7,734 bases of DNA from Prevotellaceae bacterium UBA2718 (GCA_002353975.1 DEKQ01000029.1:5825-13558); one strand, 5' to 3'. Numbered from the stretch's first letter, positions 1 to 5,641 are shown. The notes: generated from the sequence alone by a model not told the origin. Made by a program: numbers and translations.

Positions 1-20
1 GTGCAGAGAGGGACTTGTCA

Positions 21-428
21 TTAATACTCCAATACAGCAGGCAGTTCCTTTGCCTGTGCTATCATCTTCTCTACTTCCTTCAGGGCAGGCACGCGACCTA
101 CAAGATGTTTCTGAGCGTTGATTTCCTCCAGCTTTGGCTGCAGATTCTCTGCTAAGCGGTGCTTAAATTCCTTTACTGTGTCAACGCCGGCAGCCTCAAG
201 TAGTTCTGCGAACTGTGGTCCCACACCGTCAATGCGCATGAGGTCAGCATGATTGGTCCATGTAAGAATGAGCTTAGGACTGATGTCGGCCTTCTCTGCA
301 AGTTCCTTACGACCTGCCGGCTTTGCGCACTTCTCCAAAAGATCCTCTACGTTGTTGATACCTGCATCGGTAAGCTTCTTGGCATAAATCTCGCCAATGC
401 CTTCTACATCGATAATTTTGTAACTCAT
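21..428 (-). CDS. DUF4332 helix-hairpin-helix protein
   Basis: A 135-residue soluble protein of the DUF4332 type. Two helix-hairpin-helix-like segments are visible: VEGIGEIYAKKL (about residues 8-19) and IDGVGPQFAELLEAAGV (about 66-82). Each is the Gly-hGly turn seen in non-specific nucleic-acid-binding proteins. The C-terminal third (about 90-130) is charged and helical. No signal peptide, membrane segment or catalytic motif is seen. DNA or RNA binding is inferred from the motif type; the family has no firmly known role that I can cite. The ATG start is preceded by an AT-rich stretch without a clear Shine-Dalgarno site, which is normal for Bacteroidetes. It lies 86 bases after the kdsC-like gene on the same strand. 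No good TAnnTTTG promoter was found in that gap, so it may be read from the upstream operon, but this is uncertain. Confidence 0.85.
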   Translation of the reverse strand: MSYKIIDVEGIGEIYAKKLTDAGINNVEDLLEKCAKPAGRKELAEKADISPKLILTWTNHADLMRIDGVGPQFAELLEAAGVDTVKEFKHRLAENLQPKLEEINAQKHLVGRVPALKEVEKMIAQAKELPAVLEY

Positions 429-514
429 AGACGTAATTGGTTTAGTTTAGTTAATGGTTAGTTGAGGAAACCTGAAGCCCTCACTATAACATATTGGTAA
501 TATATTGGCTGCTT

Positions 515-1033
515 TTACCATCCAAAGGCTTTCTCCGTGCTTAGCCATTTGCCCTGCGCTTTCAGCACTTGCTCCAGCACATCTCTCACACATCCTGCGC
601 CACCGTTGAGTGGACTCACATACACCGCCATATCCTTTATCTCCTGCGCAGCATCAGCAGGACAGCAGGGACATCCACAGCGTTTCATCACCTCATAGTC
701 GGGAATGTCATCGCCCACGTAGATTATCTCATCGTCCTTTATCCCGTTCTCAGCCTTGTAGCTCTCGTAGCGTTCTATCTTCCTTCCACAGCCGAGGAAT
801 ACATCCTTCATTCCAAGTTTCACGAAGCGACGCGCTATCGCCTCCTCCCTTGCACCGGTGATGATAGCGAGCCTCAGTCCCATCTTCACAGCCAGTTGTA
901 TGGCATACCCATCCTTGATATTCACGGTGCGCAGCGGTTCGCCGTCATCGCCCACGGGGATGGTACTGGCAGACAACACACCGTCAACGTCCAGAATGAT
1001 TGTCGTGATATGTCTCAAGTCGTAGTCTATCAC
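515..1033 (-). CDS. kdsC: KdsC-like HAD phosphatase (Kdo 8-phosphate phosphatase)
   Basis: A 172-residue HAD-superfamily phosphatase of the small, capless KdsC type. This type removes phosphate from 3-deoxy-D-manno-octulosonate 8-phosphate in the cytoplasm, on the route to CMP-Kdo and lipopolysaccharide core. Motif I is DVDGVL, with D15 the likely nucleophile and D17 the acid/base. Motif II is T59-G60 in ITG, motif III is K85, and motif IV is GDDIPD with D108 and D109 for Mg2+. The segments RTVNIKDGYAIQLAVK and the C-terminal AFGW closely match KdsC proteins of Bacteroidales as I know them, and the length is normal. The start is GTG, inside a 4-base GTGA overlap with the stop of the RelA/SpoT-like gene, so translation is probably coupled. 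The odd point is the operon: the gene sits behind regulatory genes rather than among cell-envelope genes. Another sugar-phosphate substrate cannot be excluded. Confidence 0.9.
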   Translation of the reverse strand: MIDYDLRHITTIILDVDGVLSASTIPVGDDGEPLRTVNIKDGYAIQLAVKMGLRLAIITGAREEAIARRFVKLGMKDVFLGCGRKIERYESYKAENGIKDDEIIYVGDDIPDYEVMKRCGCPCCPADAAQEIKDMAVYVSPLNGGAGCVRDVLEQVLKAQGKWLSTEKAFGW

Positions 1034-1779
1034 TTCTTCGCCGTCTCGTCCTTATACAGCCAGTGTGCCGCCACGCCCTGCTCTGCCTCATAGTCCATAC
1101 GCTCCGAGCGCAGCTGTATCTCTATCCAGTTGCAGTCCGGTCCCATAACGGTGAACTGCAGCGCCTGATATCCTGATGGTTTAGGATTAGCCACCCAGTC
1201 CTTGATGCGGTCAGGGTGTATCCTGTAGAGCATCGCTATGATGTTATATATCCTGTAGCAGTAGAGTTTCTCCACGTCCACATTCTCTGCCAACACGATG
1301 TTCTTTGGCACCTTATACACTATGCGCGTACCGAAAAGGTCATACACATCGTCAAACTCCTTCTGGTCTATGCGCATCTTGCGCCAAATGGAATATACGG
1401 ACTTCATCCTGTACTGAAAGTCGTACTCTATCCCTGCATCGTCGAGCATCGCGCAGATAGGCACCTTGAAGGTCTTGAACACCACCTCGCACATCACCTC
1501 CGAGTCGCTGAGCAGTTTCTTCAGCATCTTATAGTCCTCAGGGTATCCTATCCTGACACACGTATCCTGCATCATCGTCTGCTCGGCATGCATGCCGAGA
1601 CGCTCTGCCATAGGCACCGTCTCGTTAAGCACACTGTCTATGATGCCCTGCAGCAACTTGTGCGGGAGTGTCTCTCCGGCATCAAATCGCCGTGCGTAGT
1701 TCTCTAACTCAGCCATCCGGGCTTTCACAGCCTCGACTTGTTGCAGCTCTTCCTCCGTAAATTCGGTCTTTGTGAACAT
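1030..1779 (-). CDS. RelA/SpoT synthetase-domain protein lacking HD domain
   Basis: A 249-residue protein built around a RelA/SpoT nucleotide synthetase domain, the fold that makes (p)ppGpp from ATP and GDP/GTP. Residues 40-90 resemble the end of the hydrolase half of long RSH proteins (VPMAERLGM, then YPEDYKMLKKLL), but no HDxxED metal site exists. The synthetase core runs from about 110 to 243: YRMKSVYSIWRKM (124-135) supplies the basic ATP-site residues, YDLFGTR (146-152) carries D147, NPKPSGYQ (198-205) is the G-loop with Y204, and EIQLR (220-224) carries E220. GVAAHWLYK follows. TGS and ACT domains are absent. Usual Asn, His and His are S202, Q208 and D229, so activity or substrate may differ. 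I chose ATG 1779, one base after the STAS stop; a start at 1821 would overlap the STAS gene by 41 bases. It is coupled to kdsC by GTGA. A dead or altered synthetase is possible. Confidence 0.85.
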   Translation of the reverse strand: MFTKTEFTEEELQQVEAVKARMAELENYARRFDAGETLPHKLLQGIIDSVLNETVPMAERLGMHAEQTMMQDTCVRIGYPEDYKMLKKLLSDSEVMCEVVFKTFKVPICAMLDDAGIEYDFQYRMKSVYSIWRKMRIDQKEFDDVYDLFGTRIVYKVPKNIVLAENVDVEKLYCYRIYNIIAMLYRIHPDRIKDWVANPKPSGYQALQFTVMGPDCNWIEIQLRSERMDYEAEQGVAAHWLYKDETAKK

Positions 1780-1780
1780 C

Positions 1781-2083
1781 CTATTTGAAGTTAAAGAGCG
1801 AATAGAATCCAGTGATGGCAAACACCTGCTTCACATCTGGCGATACGCCCGTGATTGTGATGTCACCGCCCTTTGCAATTGTTGCCTTGCGCAGGGAGAG
1901 AAACAGTCGCAGTCCTGAGGATGAGATGAACGAGAGCTTATTGCAATCCAGCACGATGTGCTTATCTGCATTATTCATCAGCGGCTCCATGTCTATAGAG
2001 AACTGCTGACTTGCTGCAGTGTCCAAACGTCCGTCCAATACTCCGGTAATCTGATTGTCCTTTTCTAAAATCTCAAGTGTCAT
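1781..2083 (-). CDS. STAS-domain anti-sigma factor antagonist-like protein
   Basis: A 100-residue single STAS domain of the SpoIIAA/RsbV type. In known systems such a protein binds an HATPase anti-sigma kinase when unphosphorylated and is released when that kinase phosphorylates a conserved serine. The signature is VLDCNKLSFISSSGLRLFLSL (44-64). S56, just before G57, matches the phosphorylated serine of SpoIIAA; S54 and S55 are neighbours that could also serve. There is no membrane segment or extra domain, and length is normal for the family. It lies 31 bases after the HATPase gene and 1 base before the RelA/SpoT-like gene, so the partner pair is intact and co-transcribed. No sigma factor and no PP2C/SpoIIE phosphatase gene are in the window, so the target and the dephosphorylating enzyme are unknown. 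Confidence 0.9.
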   Translation of the reverse strand: MTLEILEKDNQITGVLDGRLDTAASQQFSIDMEPLMNNADKHIVLDCNKLSFISSSGLRLFLSLRKATIAKGGDITITGVSPDVKQVFAITGFYSLFNFK

Positions 2084-2114
2084 AGTATAACTTTATCTAT
2101 TTATTTGGGTCGTT

Positions 2115-2537
2115 TCAATCACTTTTTCTCTTCCACTCCATCGTGAGCACATTGCTCTCGCCCTCTCTTTCGTATGCTACCCTGTTCATCAGCTGCTCCA
2201 CGAGGAAAATGCCGAGTCCACCTATATTTCTCTCCTCTGCCGAGAGTGTCACATCCGGCATCTCTGCCCGGGTAGGGTCAAAAGGCACGCCGTTGTCTGT
2301 CAGTCTGAACACTATGCCGTCCGCCCCTTCGTCTGCGCTGACACTCAGCACAATAGGCATGTCCGTCTGCCCGGGGTATGCATAGTTCATCACATTCACG
2401 ACAGCCTCCTCCAGAGCCAGGTTCAACTGAAACACATCGGCAGGATTCAGCGCCAGTTCCTCGCCAAGGCGCTCTATCCACTCGCCAAGCGCTACAACCT
2501 GCGAGACGTCATTCGTAAGATGTAATTCCTTTTTCAT
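2115..2537 (-). CDS. RsbW/SpoIIAB-like HATPase (anti-sigma/serine kinase type)
   Basis: A 140-residue GHKL ATPase of the RsbW/SpoIIAB type (HATPase_c_2). The N box is LNLALEEAVVNVMNYAYP (38-55), with E43/E44 and N48 for Mg-ATP. The G1 box is LTDNGVPFDP (79-88) with D81, and the G2 box is IGGLGIFLVEQLMNRVAYE (105-123). These cover the whole ATP-binding fold. Known relatives phosphorylate a STAS antagonist on serine and sequester a target protein such as a sigma factor. Its presumed substrate is encoded directly downstream. The NYAYP form of the N box is typical of the branch used in partner-switching pathways without sigma-B, so the output need not be a sigma factor; this is inference. It is the first gene of the row, with a clear promoter about 70 bases upstream (2607-2637). 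Confidence 0.9.
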   Translation of the reverse strand: MKKELHLTNDVSQVVALGEWIERLGEELALNPADVFQLNLALEEAVVNVMNYAYPGQTDMPIVLSVSADEGADGIVFRLTDNGVPFDPTRAEMPDVTLSAEERNIGGLGIFLVEQLMNRVAYEREGESNVLTMEWKRKSD

Positions 2538-2606
2538 CCTTTAACTTCACCGTGCACAATGTGCAATACGACTACCAATTAGAGACTTCTTCTCCGTTTT
2601 GCGCTA

Positions 2607-2637
2607 CAAAGTTACGGAGTTTTCCTGAAATGCGCAA
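2607..2637 (-). promoter_or_regulatory. Bacteroidetes-type promoter of the HATPase-STAS-RelA/SpoT-kdsC row
   Basis: Read on the minus strand: TTG at 2637-2635, 20 bases, then TAACTTTG at 2614-2607, an exact TAnnTTTG box. Transcription should begin near 2600, giving a leader of roughly 60 bases before the ATG at 2537. The leader contains TGCAC-AAT-GTGCA (2553-2565), a small hairpin or operator-like inverted repeat. It faces away from the greA promoter; the two -33 boxes are 72 bases apart. Confidence 0.75.
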
Positions 2638-2709
2638 GAAAAGTATCGTCAAAAACAATCCTATTGCATTTATTTCCTTTCCAATAGAGCTATAAGTTAC
2701 GCATTTTAG

Positions 2710-2739
2710 TTGCAGTTTGAAAAAATATATTTACCTTTG
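2710..2739 (+). promoter_or_regulatory. Bacteroidetes-type promoter of greA
   Basis: TTG at 2710-2712, 19 bases, then TACCTTTG at 2732-2739, an exact TAnnTTTG box followed by CACGC. The start of transcription should be near 2745, leaving a leader of about 30 bases with AAGGA (2762-2766) ahead of the ATG at 2776. The -33 TTG is the same triplet that would serve as a TTG start codon for a longer reading frame, which argues against that start. Confidence 0.8.
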
Positions 2740-2775
2740 CACGCATATCACATACCGGGACAAGGAAATCAGCAA

Positions 2776-3240
2776 ATGGAATACATGTCACAGGAAGGCT
2801 ATGACAAACTTGTAGCCGAACTATATCAATTGGAGAATGTGGAGTATCCCCGCGTCAGGGATGCCCTCGTTGAGGCCCGCGACAAAGGCGACCTCAGCGA
2901 GAACTACGAGTATCGTGCCGCCAGACGCGAGCAGTCACGTCTGCTGGGGAGGATACGTTTCAAGCAGAAAGTACTGGAGCACGCACGCGTCTTAGACACC
3001 AAGAGACTGCGCCCTGATGTGGTGGGGCTTCTCTGCAAGGTAGAGATAACCAACATGGGCAACGGCAGCCAAATGACATATATGATAGTCAACCCGCACG
3101 AGGCCAACCTTCAAGAGAAGAAAATCTCCATCAAGTCACCCATCACCCAAGCATTGCTGGGCAAGAAAGTCGGCGACGTCGTGGAGGTACACGTACCTGC
3201 AGGTACGTTGACACTACGCATTGACAACATCACGTTGTAA
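2776..3240 (+). CDS. greA: Transcription elongation factor GreA
   Basis: A 154-residue GreA, the usual length. It enters the RNA polymerase secondary channel and stimulates cleavage of backtracked RNA, rescuing stalled elongation complexes. Residues 1-75 form the N-terminal coiled coil. The tip EARDKGDLSENYEYRAAR (33-50) carries the acidic pair D39 and E42 that positions the catalytic Mg2+. Residues 80-154 form the FKBP-like C-terminal domain, ending with LLGKKVGDVVEVHVPAG, which matches the family. The start MEYMSQEGY agrees with Bacteroidetes relatives. It has its own promoter at 2710-2739 and runs divergently from the HATPase operon. The next gene downstream is convergent, separated by a repeat with a hairpin. 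Confidence 0.97.
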   Translation: MEYMSQEGYDKLVAELYQLENVEYPRVRDALVEARDKGDLSENYEYRAARREQSRLLGRIRFKQKVLEHARVLDTKRLRPDVVGLLCKVEITNMGNGSQMTYMIVNPHEANLQEKKISIKSPITQALLGKKVGDVVEVHVPAGTLTLRIDNITL

Positions 3241-3275
3241 TGCGTCCCCATTATCATAATACGATTCAACTTTCA

Positions 3276-3310
3276 GAAGTTATCGCTACGCTCGAAGTTA
3301 TAGAAGTTAA
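3276..3310. repeat. Short GAAGTTAT repeat cluster
   Basis: The octamer GAAGTTAT occurs at 3276-3283 and 3294-3301, with GAAGTTAA at 3303-3310, all within 35 bases and directly next to the left 92-base repeat. It is non-coding. The function is unknown; it could be a remnant of a larger intergenic repeat. Confidence 0.5.
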
Positions 3311-3402
3311 CGTGTGCTTTTCGTGGAAAAGAGGCAGTCTTAGCCCCGATACACATTATATAATAATAAAAATAGTCACCTCGCTTTGTGGGGTGACTGT
3401 TA
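3311..3402. repeat. 92-base direct repeat, left copy
   Basis: This copy matches 4179-4270 at 89 of 92 positions, with an exact offset of 868 and differences at 3323, 3367 and 3399. It contains three palindromic parts: CTTTTC-GTG-GAAAAG (3317-3331), the AT palindrome ATTATATAAT, and the hairpin arms AGTCACC/GGTGACT (3374-3398). The difference at 3323 is in the loop of the first hairpin, so the stem is kept. It brackets, with the right copy, the MNT and HEPN genes. No open reading frame in it is convincing. Confidence 0.9.
3374..3398 (-). terminator. Hairpin terminator after the HEPN gene (also faces greA)
   Basis: Arms AGTCACC (3374-3380) and GGTGACT (3392-3398), inside the left 92-base repeat. 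On the minus strand the hairpin is followed by ATTTTTATTATTA, so it should end HEPN transcription, 11 bases past its stop. On the plus strand two G-U pairs extend the stem to 11 pairs with a TTT loop, but only scattered T bases follow, so it may also weakly limit greA read-through. Confidence 0.7.
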
Positions 3403-3408
3403 CTTGCT

Positions 3409-3798
3409 TTATTCTTGCAAATGTGTTATGAGAAAATCGGTTGCCTCTAATAATGGCTGGAGGTCATCGTTGATGACTTCGGATATAATATCTACATCTA
3501 TGTCAAAGTAACCATGGGCAATCCTGTTCCTCAGTCCGAATACCTGACGCCAAGGAATTTCAGGACGAAGAGGAAGTAACTGTCCTTCTGTGATTCTATC
3601 AATCTTTCTGAAGCCTTCACCAATAGCCATTATTGTCATGCAGTTACCTGCAAGTGCTTGCATACCGCTTGGTGACATGAGCAATTGGTTCATGTCTGTG
3701 ATGTCACGATTCCAAGTCTTTAGGTTTTCTATGGAATTCTTTATCTGGTGCAGTATGTCGAGCAGCACCTCACGCTTGTCCGAAGATATCGATTCCAT
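3409..3798 (-). CDS. HepT-like HEPN-domain toxin (DUF86)
   Basis: A 129-residue all-helical protein with the HEPN ribonuclease motif RX4HXY seen as RNRIAHGY, where R90 and H95 are the expected catalytic pair and Y97 is the tyrosine that MntA-type partners modify with AMP in the characterised Shewanella HepT-MntA pair. In that family HEPN is the RNase toxin and the MNT protein neutralises it by AMPylation. The gene follows the MNT gene with a 29-base overlap (3770-3798), so the two are translated together. The pair has its own promoter (4121-4150) and its own terminator in the repeat just downstream. All key residues are present, so an active toxin is likely but not proven; an abortive-infection or persistence role is inference from the family. 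Confidence 0.88.
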   Translation of the reverse strand: MESISSDKREVLLDILHQIKNSIENLKTWNRDITDMNQLLMSPSGMQALAGNCMTIMAIGEGFRKIDRITEGQLLPLRPEIPWRQVFGLRNRIAHGYFDIDVDIISEVINDDLQPLLEATDFLITHLQE

Positions 3799-4075
3799 AC
3801 TTATTTATCTGATCAATGAAAAAGGGGCGCATGTTGCTATGCTTGCGTATCAAGTCAACATTTGTGTCGAGGATAGATTCCAGATAATCTGCGGCAGCGC
3901 ATAGTGTATAAGCATTTGCGGGCATGACAACAAAGAGGTCAACATCGCTGTCGCCATGATGTTCGTTTTTGGCAACAGAGCCGAAAAGCCTCATATAGCT
4001 GATGCCGTAGTTCGATTTCAGCACATCAGCATGGCTTTTAAGGATATCAATATATTCTTGTCGTGTCCTATGCAT
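3770..4075 (-). CDS. MntA-like minimal nucleotidyltransferase antitoxin
   Basis: A 101-residue minimal nucleotidyltransferase. The signature GSX10DXD is complete: FGSVAKNEHHGDSDVDLFV has G32-S33 and, ten residues on, D44 and D46, with D74 (VDLI) as the likely third metal ligand. In characterised pairs this protein transfers AMP onto the HEPN toxin's tyrosine. The length is typical of the family. It is the first gene of the pair; the order MNT then HEPN is one of the two known arrangements. The ATG at 4075 lies about 40 bases after the predicted transcription start. The pair is enclosed by the 92-base direct repeats, which suggests gain as a unit. Confidence 0.88.
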   Translation of the reverse strand: MHRTRQEYIDILKSHADVLKSNYGISYMRLFGSVAKNEHHGDSDVDLFVVMPANAYTLCAAADYLESILDTNVDLIRKHSNMRPFFIDQINKYGIDIFGQA

Positions 4076-4120
4076 AATCTAATGCTTCGGTGGAAATGTT
4101 TTTCTTCTCTATTCTGATTG

Positions 4121-4150
4121 CAAAAGTAAGCATAATTCTTCAATCCGCAA
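4121..4150 (-). promoter_or_regulatory. Bacteroidetes-type promoter of the MNT-HEPN pair
   Basis: On the minus strand: TTG at 4150-4148, 19 bases, then TACTTTTG at 4128-4121, an exact TAnnTTTG box. Transcription should start near 4114. The stretch 4118-4157 matches the lipoprotein promoter at 5434-5473 at 35 of 40 positions, including the spacer, so the two promoters share ancestry. Confidence 0.78.
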
Positions 4151-4178
4151 TCTTTTTGCTGAAAAAAGTGCAAAATTC

Positions 4179-4270
4179 CGTGTGCTTTTCTTGGAAAAGA
4201 GGCAGTCTTAGCCCCGATACACATTATATAATAACAAAAATAGTCACCTCGCTTTGTGGGGTGACTATTA
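4179..4270. repeat. 92-base direct repeat, right copy
   Basis: This copy matches 3311-3402 at 89 of 92 positions. It lies between the MNT promoter region, which ends near 4157, and the 3' end of the lipoprotein gene. The first hairpin has loop TTG instead of GTG with the same stem. Together with the left copy it forms an 868-base repeat unit holding exactly the MNT-HEPN pair. Confidence 0.9.
4242..4266 (-). terminator. Hairpin terminator after the lipoprotein gene
   Basis: The same hairpin as at 3374-3398 (arms AGTCACC and GGTGACT), about 36 bases past the lipoprotein stop. On the minus strand it is followed by ATTTTTGTTATTA. It separates the lipoprotein transcript from the MNT-HEPN promoter downstream. 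Confidence 0.7.
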
Positions 4271-4302
4271 TAGGTCTCAGGTTAAAAAGGATGCAGCCTG
4301 AT

Positions 4303-5412
4303 TCATTCTCCATGCTTTTCCATCATGCGGCGATGGATGTCGGCGGTGAGGTTATCATAGCTCTTGCCTTTGTCCTCGGGCAGAGCGGCGGCGAATGCCT
4401 GACGTGCGGCGAGCCATCGCGAGAAGGTAGCCTTCAGCGTCTTCACCCGCGCTGCTACGAGGCTGTCACTGGGTATGAGGTCCTTATCACCCATATTCTT
4501 TAGCACATCTATATCCTCCGGCACAGAGTTCTCTGCAATCCATTTCTCCCATTGCGCAGCGCTTACCGTCGCGCCCTGCTTTGCGTATGGCTTGCCCTGC
4601 AGCACAATGCCACGCTCCAACTCCAACGCATTGCGGCGTTCGGTGGCAAGTGACTCATAATAGCCCTGTATCTCCATCGGTTTCATGCTGTACCACTCCT
4701 GTTTGTACGACACGTCATTCCAGAAGGCGATGCGTGCCTCGTTGAGACTGTGCCAAGCCTCATACTCTTTCTGTGCCAAGGGTTTCAGTGCTGCAGGCAA
4801 GGCATCCAGCCACTGCCTGTAGGTCTCTATGGTGCGGTAATACTCTACCATTGACTCCACGTACGTCAAGTAGTTCATTTCCACCTGCGAATCGGAAGTG
4901 AACTTATGCATCACGCGCATTATCTCCCCGACAGCCGACTCGGCAGACAGTGACGGCACCGCCATGCGCAGCGAGTCGAGAGCCACATTGACGGCAGCGG
5001 CCCACTGCAGCTCATCGTTAGCATTGCCTTTTGTGTTTACCACCTCGCCCATGCGTATGAGGCGGTTGCCCAGCTTCAGCGCGGCAGAGTCGCGTGCCGT
5101 TGCCACGGTGCGTGCAGCGTCTTTGGGGTTGTCCTGGGCATATTCTGCATTATTGTAATAGTACATACTCTCTTCCAACGTATGCACCTCGGAGAGGCCA
5201 AGCAGATCCTTGACTGTAAACGGACTGTGAAGCACAGCCTCCTCTATGTATTGGATACTGTCTTCACCCGTTATCCCGTCCGGCACCACCACTGTGTCGC
5301 GGGGATCAAAATCCTTTCCTGAAGGGGATGACGCGCCACCACATCCGGCAATTACCATGATTGCGGATGCCATTGCTAATATAGACGTACTCTTCATCAA
5401 ATATGTTTGCAT
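4303..5412 (-). CDS. Lipoprotein of unknown function
   Basis: A 369-residue predicted lipoprotein that I do not recognise. The signal peptide has a lysine-containing start, a hydrophobic stretch (ILAMASAIMVIAG) and a lipobox IAGC with C24 as the lipidated residue, followed by a Gly/Ser-rich linker. The rest is mainly helical and rich in Trp, Tyr and Ala, with repeated aromatic/Arg patterns such as YEAWHSLNEARIAFW and FSRWLAARQAF. These faintly recall LprI/DUF1311-like helical proteins but lack their cysteines, so I do not assign that family. Its place is probably the outer or inner membrane facing the periplasm. The ATG at 5412 has AGGA seven bases upstream; the ATG at 5397 (MKSTS) is an equally plausible start for the signal peptide. 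It stands alone, with its own promoter and terminator. Confidence 0.85.
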   Translation of the reverse strand: MQTYLMKSTSILAMASAIMVIAGCGGASSPSGKDFDPRDTVVVPDGITGEDSIQYIEEAVLHSPFTVKDLLGLSEVHTLEESMYYYNNAEYAQDNPKDAARTVATARDSAALKLGNRLIRMGEVVNTKGNANDELQWAAAVNVALDSLRMAVPSLSAESAVGEIMRVMHKFTSDSQVEMNYLTYVESMVEYYRTIETYRQWLDALPAALKPLAQKEYEAWHSLNEARIAFWNDVSYKQEWYSMKPMEIQGYYESLATERRNALELERGIVLQGKPYAKQGATVSAAQWEKWIAENSVPEDIDVLKNMGDKDLIPSDSLVAARVKTLKATFSRWLAARQAFAAALPEDKGKSYDNLTADIHRRMMEKHGE

Positions 5413-5436
5413 AACCAATTCCTAAGATACCGGTTG

Positions 5437-5466
5437 CAAAATTAAGTATTATTCTTCAATCCACAA
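5437..5466 (-). promoter_or_regulatory. Bacteroidetes-type promoter of the lipoprotein gene
   Basis: On the minus strand: TTG at 5466-5464, 19 bases, then TAATTTTG at 5444-5437. Transcription should start near 5430, giving a very short leader (about 18 bases to 5412 or 33 to 5397). It is a near duplicate of the MNT-HEPN promoter. Confidence 0.78.
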
Positions 5467-5550
5467 TCATTTTATGATAAAAAAATGCACAACGTAATGC
5501 GTTTTTTTTGCAGAAACAAGGTGATATACTTAATTTTACGCATACTACGA

Positions 5551-5575
5551 GCATCCACACGGGGGACGTGGATGC
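5551..5575. other. Perfect 8-bp stem hairpin
   Basis: GCATCCAC (5551-5558) pairs with GTGGATGC (5568-5575) around a nine-base G-rich loop. No T tract follows on either strand, so it is not a standard intrinsic terminator. It is about 13 bases past a weak plus-strand promoter-like site (TTG 5508-5510, 20 bases, TAATTTTA 5531-5538). Confidence 0.5.
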
Positions 5576-5641
5576 ATGGAAAACGCAAAAGTGAGAATAT
5601 CACATTGAACACCCTCAATCCCGACTTTACAAAATGACTGA

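Noticed and set aside
569..1707. Long plus-strand reading frames antisense to kdsC and the RelA/SpoT-like gene
   Set aside because: They are composition shadows, rich in His/Cys/Arg and without domains, opposite clearly recognised proteins.
1780..1821. RelA/SpoT-like gene starting at 1821
   Set aside because: This would overlap the STAS gene by 41 bases. ATG 1779 lies one base after the STAS stop and keeps every recognisable motif.
2710..2775. Longer GreA starting at TTG 2710
   Set aside because: The TTG is the -33 element of the greA promoter and lies upstream of the predicted transcription start. The ATG at 2776 gives the usual 154-residue protein.
3276..3310. CRISPR-like array
   Set aside because: The repeats are only 8 bases with very short unequal spacers, and no cas gene is present.
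3240..3431. Plus-strand 63-residue reading frame after greA
   Set aside because: It runs through the 92-base repeat and its hairpin, has no domain, and its residues recur in another frame at the second repeat copy only because the DNA is repeated.
4090..4503. Plus-strand 137-residue reading frame across the right repeat
   Set aside because: It joins promoter, repeat and the antisense of the lipoprotein gene; it has no domain or promoter of its own.
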